In this document: positions 55,780 through 64,000 of the stretch, in pieces
Numbering within the stretch: the first letter of the stretch is position 1
Layout of the letters: every line of letters begins with the position of its first letter
Assembly (NCBI GenBank): GCA_030323885.1
Contig: CM059186.1
Span: 172,375,351-172,439,350, forward strand
Direction of reading: 5' to 3'
Length of the DNA stretch: 64,000 bases
From: Branchipolynoe longqiensis
Lineage: Eukaryota > Annelida > Polychaeta > Phyllodocida > Polynoidae
Notes under the pieces: generated by a model
Seen by the model: only the letters and a program-made list of their open reading frames with translations
The model's database searches: none
Told to the model about the DNA's origin: nothing
Translations under genes and position numbers: made by a program

Positions 55780-56125
55780 ACCACCACCACCGCCACCACC
55801 ACCACCACCGCCACCACCACCACCACCACCACCACCACCACCACCACCACCACCACCACCGCCACCACCACCACCACCACCGCCGCCACCACCACCACCA
55901 CCACCACCACCACCGCCACCACCACCACCACCACCACCACCACCGCCACCACCACCACAATCACCACCACCACCACCGCCACCACCACCACCACCACCGC
56001 CGCCACCACCACCACCACCACCACCACCACCACCCGCCACCGCCACCACCACCACCACCACCGCCACCACCACCACCACCACCACCACCGCCACCACCAC
56101 CACCACCACCACCACCACCACCGCC
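55780..56125. repeat. (CCA)n/(CCG)n trinucleotide repeat
   Basis: About 345 bp of ACC with ACCGCC interruptions. Homopolymeric Thr, Pro, His, Val, Trp and Gly frames follow from it. Confidence 0.95.
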
Positions 56126-56129
56126 TACA

Positions 56130-56492
56130 TGAAAGCTGTATACTCTGATGGTTTTCGAGTGTCATTAGTTTTGTTGTCTAGATAAATATATTATGTTGAT
56201 CTTTATAATCTACCTTCCTTTAATTTGAAGTACTTTTGATTATAAGTGGGTAACCTTAGAGATATTTGAAGTAAAAATATGCCAAATTAACATTGGCATG
56301 CACCTTGAAAATCGGACGCCATAGGCTTCAGCAGTAACAGGTTCTGTTGGAATGACTCAGAATTAATTCCCTTCTACACAGCATCAAGTGTTTAATACAT
56401 GCACAAGTATCTGAGTTGAACAAGTGGGAACACATCTAGCTAAATGCTTTGATTGGAAAACTTGTTGATTTCATCGGACTGTGCAGCTTTAA
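56130..56492 (-). mobile_element. S-MITE, complete copy, 363 bp
   Basis: Ends GAAAGCTGTATACTCTGATG and (inverse) CGGACTGTGCAGCTTTAA. The body has CAGCAGTAACAGGTTCTGTT, ATGTTGATCTTTATAATC and CTTAGAGATATTTGAAGT. It abuts the ACC repeat. Confidence 0.8.
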
Positions 56493-56579
56493 GGAAACAT
56501 AAACAATCTTCAATCTAAGTTCAACAACTAAGAACCAAACACCTGAGTCCATCTATGAATAACATCGAATTACTGACAC

Positions 56580-56690
56580 ACATTCAACATGTAACAAAAG
56601 CAACAAAAACACACAAACACACACTCCACACACACATACAGACACACATACACATACACATACAATAACACATCTACACATCTCACTCAC
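56580..56690. repeat. (CA)n-rich tract
   Basis: ACACACACTCCACACACAC and ACATACAC variants. From 56,690 to 57,020 there is unique sequence with a C13 run at 56,821; no gene recognised. Confidence 0.8.
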
Positions 56691-57019
56691 ATCTCATCAC
56701 ATCGACCCGACTCTTCCCCAAGAACACACATCCAACCAACGTGAGGCGATAAGATCGACCAGGCACTGAGTGCTGTATGTTCGCCATATGGGTGGTCAGC
56801 CGAGTATCAGTGATACCCAGCCCCCCCCCCCCCTCCCTCCAGCACGTGTGCGCACGCACCCGCCTTTTGAAAGGAGAGGCTGGGCTTGTTTGATCTGCTA
56901 CCTGGCAGCTCGCAGCCATATGGCACGGGCAACGCAGCGTGCCTGCCCGCCAACCGTAAGCCCATTCCCTCAACACAATATTTTCTCCAGCTACATACTC
57001 TTCCTATTGAACGTTCTAC

Positions 57020-58150
57020 TCTTTCCCTCCCCCAACCCCCCTCCTTTTTTCTTTCTCTGTCCTTCTCTGTTTTTCTCTGTCCTTCTCTGTCTCTCGCTGT
57101 CTCTCGCTGTCTCTCGCTGTCTCTCGCTGTCTCTCGCTGTCTCTCGCTGTCTCTCGCTGTCTCTCGCTGTCTCTTCCTGTCTCTACCTGTCCCTCCCTGT
57201 CTATCCCTGTCTCTCCCGACCTTTCTCTGCATCTCATTGTCTCTCGCTGTCTATCCCTATCTCGCCTCGTCTCTCCCTGTCTCTCCCAACCTTTCTCTGA
57301 CTCTCTCTCTGTCTCTCCCTGTCCCTCCCTGTCTCTCCCGACCTTTCTCTGACTCTCTCTGTCTCTCTCTGTCTCTCCCTGTCTCTCCCTGTCTCTCTCT
57401 GTCTCTCTCTGTCTCTCGCTGTCTCTCGCTGTCTGTCCCTCTCTCCCCCTATCTTTCCCTGTCTCTCACTACCTCTCCCTGCATCTTCCTGCATCTCCCT
57501 GTCTCTCCCTGTCTCTCCCTGTCTCTCCCTGTCTTTCTGTCTCCCACTGACTCTCGCTGTCTCCCTCTGTATATCTGTATCTCTCTGTATCCCTCTTTGT
57601 CCCCCTCTCTGTCTATATGTATGTCCCTCTCTCTGTCTCTCTCTGTTCCTCTCTGTCCCTCACTATATGTCTGTCTCTCTCTGTGTCTCTCTCTGTGTCT
57701 CTGTGTCTCCATCTGCCTATCTCTGTCTCTGTATCTCTGTCTCTCTCTGTCTCTCTCTGTCTCTCTCTGTCTCTCTCTGTCTCTCTGTGTCTGTCTCTAT
57801 CTCTCTCTGTATCTGTATCTCTGTCTCTCTCTGTCTCTGTATCTCTGACTCTCCCTGTCTCTCTCTGTCTACCTCTGTCTCTGTATCTCTGTCTCTCTCA
57901 GTCTCTCTCAGTCTCTCTCAGTCTCTCTCTCCCTGTCTCTCCCTGTCTCTCTCTCTCTCTCTGTCTCTCTCTGTCTCTCTCTGTCTCTCTCTGTCTCTCT
58001 CTGTCTCTGCATCTCTCTCTATCTTTCTCTGTCTCTGTATCTCTGCTTCTCTGTATATCTATTTCTGTATTTTTGTTTCTCTTAATCCTTTTCACGTTAT
58101 CTCTTTTTCTTTCACTCTCTTTTTCTCTCGACCCTTCTCTCACTCTCTCC
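57020..58150. repeat. CTCTCGCTGT and CTCTCTGT repeats, 1.1 kb
   Basis: A decamer array (CTCTCGCTGT) at 57,085-57,175 changes to (CTCTCCCTGT) and then to (CTCTCTGT)n with GTATCT interruptions. Ser/Leu/Val frames are artefacts. Confidence 0.92.
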
Positions 58151-58319
58151 TTAGCGCGTGGGTGTTTTGGATGAGGGTTGGGGCGGGGGTGGTGGTGGCG
58201 GCGGTGGTGACTGGGTGGAGGTGAGGGTGAGGGTACCGAAGCAGGCTTATCTAAAGTTACTTTTGAATTATTATTGCTTTAAACATACGACGGTAGTCGA
58301 CGATAAAAGGGACAGGGTG

Positions 58320-58340
58320 GGCGGGGGGGGGGGGGGGTCG
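58320..58340. repeat. Poly-G run
   Basis: G15-17 homopolymer. The 58,160-58,480 interval around it shows no gene. Confidence 0.8.
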
Positions 58341-58485
58341 GGTTACACTGGGGTTGTTTTAATAAAGAGGTTATGCCATGTAAAAGCTTGATTTCAAACA
58401 CCGGTTAAATCACTTAAAGGCGGCCAGAAGTGCATGAATTTCTGTTCCAAGACCATGTGCAACGCCGAGCAGCTCTAATGTTCAT

Positions 58486-59368
58486 GGAAAAGGCCAAGGT
58501 AAAGGCCATGGTAAAGGTCGGGTAACGGTCATGGTAAAAGCCATGGTCAATGACATGGTAAAGGCCATGGTCAATGCCATGGTAAAGGTCATGGAAAAGG
58601 CCATGGTAAATGCAATGGTAAAGGTCATGGTAAATGTCAAGGTAATGGCCATAGTAATGGCCATGGTAAAAACCAATGTAAATACCATGTCAAAGGTCAA
58701 TGTAAAGGCCGTGGTAAAGGCCATGGTAAAGGCCGTGGTAAAGGTCATGGTAAATGATATGGTAAAACCCAGTGTAAAGGCCATTTTAAAGGGCATGGCA
58801 AAGGCCATTGTAAAAGCCATGGCAAATGTCATACAAAAGGCCATGGTAAAGGCCACGGTAAAGGCTATGGTAAAGGTCATGGTAAACACCATGGTGAAGG
58901 CCATGGTAAATACCATGGTAAATGCCACGATAAAGACCATGCTAAATGCCATGGTAAAGGCCATGGTAATACCAAGGTAAAGACCAATGTAAATACCATG
59001 TCAAAGGCCAATGCAAAGGCCATGGTAAAGACCATGGTAAAGACCATGGTAAATACCACAGTAATGTCCATGGTAAAGGCTATGGTAAAGGTTATGGTAA
59101 ATGCCAGTGTAAAGGCTATTGTAAAGGCCATGGCAAATGCCATTGTAAAGGCCATAGTAATGCCATGCAAAATGCCAGGTAAAGGCCATGGTAAAGGCCG
59201 TGGTAAAGGCCATGGTAAAGACCATGGTAAAGACCATGGCACATACCATGGTAGAGACCAAGGCAAAGGCCATGGTTAAGGCCATGGTTAAGGCCAGGGT
59301 AAAGGCCATGGTAAAGGCCATGGTAAAAGCCATGGTAAAGGCCACAGTAAAGGCCATGGTAAAGGCAC
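58486..59368. repeat. 12-bp GGCCATGGTAAA minisatellite, about 73 units
   Basis: The period is 12 bp with the palindromic CCATGG in most units. Units diverge by C/T, A/G and dinucleotide changes. Because 12 is a multiple of 3, frames stay open (MVKAMVKAMVKA on +; AFTMAFTM on -). The many ATGs are part of the repeat. It ends in a short (TA)n at 59,385. Confidence 0.92.
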
Positions 59369-59477
59369 AGCTTTATATCATATATATATATGATGCGTAA
59401 CGTATTATACGAGTGTATATACTGTATAACTCATATACTTATATATATATATTCCTCCTTGGCTCATTGGTGGTGCC

Positions 59478-59532
59478 CCCCCCCCCCCCCCCACAGCTGT
59501 CGGGGTAATTGGTGCCCCCCCCCCCCCCCCCA
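59478..59532. repeat. Two poly-C runs in a 48-bp duplication
   Basis: TTGGTGGTGCCCC and TAATTGGTGCCCC each lead into a C17-18 run, then CACAGC or CATCTC. Probably a small tandem duplication. Confidence 0.75.
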
Positions 59533-60029
59533 TCTCGTACCACACACACTGGAGGAATTTTATAGACTGCTATTTACAAATATCACCAATTTGAAGGGTT
59601 GTGATGGCAGAAATAAGTCCAGTAAAACTGATCTAGTAATAAGAGGTATATGTATTATTGTTAATCTTTAGTAAATGTATTTTATTGATAAATCTTTTCT
59701 CATTGCCTTGGCACTAGTCTTCGGCAATGGGTGTTACAGGTATGCAGGCATTTTAAACACAGTTTTACATGATTTATAAAGTGTAATTAAAATAGATATG
59801 GTGCAATAAGTAAAGATAATTCTGGCCGAAGTGCGGTCAGAGCGAGTGGGATTTAGTTAGGTCGGCGGCGTTGGTGTTGCCCCAGTCGCGCAGCCTTGCG
59901 CCAAATTGCCTGACCCATTGTTAAATATTCCAATATACGGCAGGAGGGGGGTGCTATTATGTGATGTTTTATTCGTATGGCTAGCCAGTTGAGCTTGTAT
60001 GTTTGTATGTATATGTACATATGTATTGG

Positions 60030-60475
60030 TTGTATTGTATTGGTTGGGTTATAGCTGAGTTTCAGGTGGATGACATAGTGAGTGCTGGCAGGCTGAGTGA
60101 AGTGGCACTCAGGACCTGGCTCTTCTGCCTGAGTAGGGTCAACACAATCCAGTAGGGGGTCAACACAATCAGGCTGGGAGGAGCAGCCAGAGCAATGTTG
60201 GTTGTGGCCAGGCAGCCACTGGTGGTGGGCAGATTACCAGTTGCCATGGGGACTGGAAATGTTGTTGTCCTATTGGGTGACCGTGGTGACACCCTACCAG
60301 GGAACCTGGGTACTATACAAATAAAGATAGAAGGCTTGCCTTCCCTTACTCTCTTCACTCTTACTTTCTCTTTCTTCTTGTCTGTATCGTATTTCCCTAC
60401 ATCCTACTTGCACAGCCACAGATCCGGGTATCAACTCTACACCCGGTTGGAGCGCAACTCTGAATAGGTACATAA
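60030..60475. other. Possible solo LTR, or unclassified sequence
   Basis: Contains a direct repeat GGGTCAACACAATC (60,137 and 60,159), AATAAAG at 60,321 followed by a CT-rich stretch, and TTGGAGCGCAACTCTGAATA near the end. These suggest LTR R/U5 and primer-site-like sequence, but no TG...CA boundary pair or internal domain was found. Low confidence. Confidence 0.2.
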
Positions 60476-60479
60476 TAAT

Positions 60480-61690
60480 ATCCAAGGTCAGCTGGCAGGT
60501 CCAGTTAATTAATTCCTCTCCGTTGATTTATATTTCCATACTGAATTATAGTACACATCAATATTTTAAATTGACATACCATTATTTAAGTTGCTGTAAC
60601 ATCAATCCGCAATGGGTAACTTTGGTCATATTTGGATTGATAGCTTAACAAAATAATGTGTATGTACACATCAATGTTTCTGCAATTGAAGCCAGGTTTG
60701 GACCCAGGTAGAATAGTGCAGGTGTATCAATTTCACAGCTACACAGGAACGGGATGGCACTCACCGTGTTGTGGCATGTGTTACATTTTGCTTTTCTCTG
60801 GGGACAGTTTTAAGGTTATTAACAAGCTGTCTTTTGCATCGTGTAGATAACATGTTCTTCTTTATCTGGGTCTTCAAGACTATTGAATCTGTCAATTAGA
60901 AGTTTAATTAAAGTGGTTCCGAATTCTTTCTTGTTTCCGTTTATCTAAAACCTCTGCAAATCAGCAAAACTGGAGGCTATTCATTTTTTAACCTACCATT
61001 TTGTTTTCTATCTATCTACCAATTTTCATGAAGATTCGGTGATGATCAGATGCATTTTGAGGATGCACAGAACGTGATGTGAACAAAGTCCTCACCCCAT
61101 CCACTGAGTTCACTCGAAGCTCTCCCTTCCGCTTGCTCGATTTTGGGTCACAACTTTGAGTTTGATCAGTTTTACTATAGAACAAAGAGGCCAAAATGGA
61201 TTTCCCAACTCCAAATCAACTGAACTTTCTTGCTATTTACGTTAGAAACATTATTTGGCTAATATGATGAAGTTCCATTCAAGCACTTTCGATTTATATG
61301 TTACATTAAGATAAATTTCATTCTAAAAAAATCAGCACGTAGGCCTACCTAAATCATTGAGTTTGCCGATACGCTCAGTGCAAAACTTCAATTATATTCA
61401 AAATTAAAAGAAATACAGAACGATAAACAAATTGATTTAATATAATCTGTTTGATAAACATGTTATCTATTTGCGTGCCAAGCATTTTGTTTCTAGGTGG
61501 TGCAGATTTAGAAATATTTCACTTTTTCTGTATGAAGATTGCTCATGGCCAGGTATTGTTCTGCAGCCAAGTTGCACGTGCACATACCTAATTATCTATG
61601 CTGACGTCATGTGAAATAGGTTTATTATGTAGAGACATGAGAAACGTCAACAATCCCTTGTCCCTCTAGAGGACACTGGTACCTTCTGAT
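60480..61690. other. Unannotated AT-rich interval
   Basis: No gene, SINE or MITE recognised. Short frames (about 60 aa) exist on both strands but show no domain. A TCATGAAGATTCGGTGATGA word near 61,027 looks like a decayed dispersed repeat. Confidence 0.4.
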
Positions 61691-61709
61691 GAGGTTTTAG
61701 GGAGAACTC

Positions 61710-61785
61710 CCACCCCCCCATCCACACACATCCACCCCCACCCTCACCCCCACACCCTCACCCACCCCCACATCCACCGCTTTAT
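61710..61785. repeat. CCACCCCCACA-rich tract
   Basis: Short C/A low-complexity block upstream of the SAM-like ORF. Confidence 0.8.
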
Positions 61786-61888
61786 CGACACCTGCATTGT
61801 TCACGTTAAGCCATATGTTATCAGCAATTTTAGAAAAGAGGGACAAGGGACAAAAAGAAAAGAAAACCATCTCAATGCAACTGTGGAG

Positions 61889-62246
61889 CTTTATATATAT
61901 CCAGCGGCTCGCCACTGGGATTTAAATGCACAACATGGAGGGCAGCGCACCGGGCGGCAAGACGGGCTTGTCCACCTGTCATCCTGATAAGGCGGGGGGA
62001 GGCGGTGACCCCTGAGGTCGGCCGGGGCGGCGCGGGGGCCCTCCGCGGTGGCGAAGCGCAACTGCGCGCTAATGACTGTGACGCCCATTAAGATAGGCGG
62101 GGGGAGGCCTTTGCCACGCCCCGTCTGCGCCGCCCAGCTGCCGCCACTCGGCAGCCCGTGCGCACCCGATTCAGACGCTTTGAGCTGCTCAGCCTTAGCG
62201 CCGTGACAGCCTCTCCGCCCCTCCTCCAGCACTGCACGCATCCATC
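61889..62246 (+). promoter_or_regulatory. TATA-like site and CpG-rich 5' region with two uORFs
   Basis: GCTTTATATATATCCAG at 61,889-61,905 is a plausible TATA box at an abrupt AT-to-GC transition. A 26-codon upstream ORF runs from ATG 61,935 to TGA 62,015, and a second starts near 62,069. The main ATG at 62,247 lies in CATCATGGCGG, which also resembles a YY1 site. The promoter and start site are inferred from sequence only. Confidence 0.4.
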
Positions 62247-62927
62247 ATGGCGGAGGATGGAGCTTCCTTCACGATGAGCTTCCTTCACGGAGCTTCCTTC
62301 ACGAGTTTCGATTTCTTAGACTGGGCAACCGTATCTGGCCTAAGCAGGAAGACTACTGGCGTCATGGCGCAGGAGGATCTGACAGACAGAGCGGCACTGC
62401 TCGCAGTCGACAGGTCTGACTTTGCGGCACTGGATATCTCCCGTGGGCAGCGGGCCCTCCTCCGGGCTGCCCTCTGCGAGCTGGGAAACGCCGAGTTCGG
62501 CACCGGTGCCAGCACAAGCCCCAGCCAGGGGGAGAACAGCCAACCGCCCCCCACCCAGGCCGACCGCACGGCAGCCGACCGGCGGCACAACACTGACAAG
62601 GTGCGGCAGGAGCGCCATGCTATACTGGAAGCGGGTGCCGCGTTCGACCAGCTCTGGACTTCCGCGACGGCCGACAAGCTCCTCGGCAGGGTGGGAGATG
62701 ACGGGACCGAGACACCGGAGCTTGCCTGCCCCACAGGCGCATCGGGGTACATTGACCCAGCGGCTGCCTCCGCGACTCACCCCAGTCGGCACGGCGTCGG
62801 CCCGGACCCGCGCCACAACCGTCCGCATGAAGTCCAGCAAGGCCTTAAAGATAATAGACTCCCGCGCACTGTGCGCGAGCGCATCGCCAAGAAAACTCAT
62901 GTGCTTGTCTTTGTTTCACCTGTATAG
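62247..62927 (+). CDS. 226-aa protein with SAM-like N-terminal segment (possible DIRS/gag-like or host gene)
   Basis: GC-rich single-exon ORF. Residues about 20-78 (FDFLDWATVSGLSRKT ... DRAALLAVDRSDFAALDI-SRGQRALLRAALCELG) have the pattern of SAM-like helical bundles: hydrophobic heptads, an LT.EDL-type turn and a G-QR-LL helix. Similar segments start uncharacterised invertebrate proteins and, as I recall, gag-like ORFs of some DIRS or gypsy elements. Residues 80-125 are low-complexity (Ser/Pro/Thr/Gln). A Lys/Arg-rich tail ends KKTHVLVFVSPV. AATAAA at 62,937 with GT-rich sequence 20 nt later gives a very short 3' UTR. Residues 7-19 hold a triplicated SFT/SFL motif. No partner ORF was found, so it may be a retroelement remnant or a small host gene. 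Confidence 0.45.
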   Translation: MAEDGASFTMSFLHGASFTSFDFLDWATVSGLSRKTTGVMAQEDLTDRAALLAVDRSDFAALDISRGQRALLRAALCELGNAEFGTGASTSPSQGENSQPPPTQADRTAADRRHNTDKVRQERHAILEAGAAFDQLWTSATADKLLGRVGDDGTETPELACPTGASGYIDPAAASATHPSRHGVGPDPRHNRPHEVQQGLKDNRLPRTVRERIAKKTHVLVFVSPV

Positions 62928-62928
62928 T

Positions 62929-62975
62929 TGGACTTTAATAAAAAGTCCTTTTTACTCCCCCCGTGTGTTGGCGTT
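62929..62975 (+). terminator. Polyadenylation signal and stem-loop
   Basis: GGACTTT and AAAGTCC form a 7-bp stem enclosing the AATAAA (62,937-62,942). CCGTGTGTTGGCGTT follows as a GT-rich downstream element. It fits a cleavage site just after the SAM-like ORF. Confidence 0.5.
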
Positions 62976-62979
62976 CATT

Positions 62980-64000
62980 TAAATATATATATATATATAT
63001 TATTAAGCGCGCGCGTCTTTTTGAGTAGGCACTTCACAGCTGAAATAGACTTACCTGAACGGTACTAATAATGACACACACGGGAAATATAATTTCAAAG
63101 GTAATCTAATACTTTAGCTATTGACTGACGTGAGAACAGGCTTTGGGAATTTTCACTTTGAAGTTACTCATCCAGAGTCTTTCTTCTGAGAGGAAGGAAA
63201 ACGTCTAAGCAAAGGGTAGCTTTTGAGTGTTGTGCATGGGGCATGTAGCATCGTCTGCTACAGCTATGGTTGTAATATGTTGTTGATTTAATGGTAACAG
63301 ACGACATTTGGGTGATTCCTCTGAAACACAATATATATATAATGGAATGGGTATTTTTATCATTTGATTCATTTGATTAGATTAATGAAAATTTGATCAA
63401 ATATTACAAATGTAAATCACATATTTAGAGAGGCAAATGACAATTTAATAGTCAGTTCTTCTTATACCCGCATACTATATGTAGTATTTGTGTTGAGTGT
63501 ACACACACACACGCAATGTGTGTATCTTGTAATCTAAGTTGCATATCATTGAGACTCGAACCGCAGACAATCTTCACAGCCCTCGTCTCGAGTTACGCTT
63601 TTAGTTTGAGTCTCGACAAGATTTCTCAAGCAATCCGTCGATTTCCCCCACGAAATATAAGTGACTAGAAAATCACTTAATACATTATTATATACAAAAT
63701 ATATACGATGTATATGTAAACTTAGATGTCAAGATCCACAAATTCTGTATGGGGTGGGGGGCTTTCAACTCAAGTAGTATATATAGTCTGCGAGTGCAAG
63801 AAGAACTGATGATTAAATTGACGTCTGCCTCACTAAATATGTGATTTGCTTTGTAATATTTGATCAATTGTCCATATTTAATCAATTTAATTAGATGGTC
63901 AATATACCTCTCTCTATACATTTATATATGTGTGTATATATCGTATACACAGCCATTTGTTTCTCTCTGTATATATTATCTATATATAGAGAGAGAGAAA
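62980..64000. other. Unannotated AT-rich interval to the window end
   Basis: (TA)n at 62,985-63,001, a (CA)n at 63,502-63,514 and a B-box-like GAGACTCGAACC at 63,551 (minus strand), but no gene recognised. The window ends in a (GA)n start. Confidence 0.45.

Noticed and set aside
53990..56165. Large Thr, His, Val, Trp or Gly homopolymeric ORFs
   Set aside because: They come from ACC-type minisatellite and trinucleotide repeats, open in every frame.
58486..59400. MVKAMVKA-type 150-aa protein and its antisense partner
   Set aside because: 12-bp repeat translation, open on both strands and not supported by any other signal.

Overview
This window is animal genomic DNA dominated by repeats, and a mollusc is the best guess. 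There are no operons, and no continuous ORF that behaves like a conserved multi-domain gene. It holds LINE fragments, several tRNA-derived SINE families, TIR-bounded MITE-like elements, long microsatellites and minisatellites, one 12-kb satellite and scattered CpG-rich islets. The lineage guess rests on a SINE at about 51.61-51.95 kb. Its body, a TTATTTAACAACGC tail followed by a stretch reading GCAGCAAGGGGTCTTTTATA, is a short repeat I know from many gastropod and bivalve genomes. This comes from memory and was not searched.

Layout. 1-3.2 kb: 44-bp minisatellite, purine-rich and GC-rich low complexity, and a 0.5-kb TIR element. 3.8-4.6 kb: broken LINE (family B). 5.0-5.8 kb: Tigger/pogo-like MITE carrying a nested SINE. 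8.2-11.2 kb: SINEs, a deleted LINE-A copy, a CpG islet with ETS and CTCF-like motifs, and CT-rich repeats. 12.0-12.8 kb: CCCCG pentamer block. 13.06-25.42 kb: a 45-bp satellite of 268 units, flanked on each side by part of the same dispersed MITE (called S-MITE here). 25.4-26.6 kb: a tandem array of four SINE-A copies. 26.8-29.0 kb: AT-rich region bounded by inverted repeats, with degenerate ~200-bp internal repeats. 29.1-36.1 kb: simple repeats, SINE-B copies and MITEs, with one candidate exon near 34.9 kb. 36.2-39.3 kb: two LINE-A copies, a 23-bp minisatellite and a candidate exon at 37.7 kb. 39.5-49.4 kb: SINE-B, S-MITE and polypyrimidine tracts. 49.8-56.5 kb: 52-bp minisatellite, a MITE with nested SINE, LINE-A, and ACC-rich minisatellites. 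57-59.4 kb: CT-rich and 12-bp repeats. 61.9-62.95 kb: the best candidate gene, a GC-rich 226-aa ORF with a SAM-like segment, an upstream TATA-like site and a downstream AATAAA.

The most interesting result concerns the satellite. Its monomer aligns without gaps to the place where two S-MITE copies meet head to tail (right terminal inverted repeat plus left terminal inverted repeat). A single unamplified junction of this kind exists at about 48.97-49.01 kb. The left flank of the satellite is the right part of an S-MITE, and the right flank is the left part of another in the same orientation. The sequence therefore suggests that the satellite arose by amplifying a transposon-transposon junction. 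The long ORFs read on both strands of the array follow from a stop-free 45-bp period and should not be annotated as proteins.
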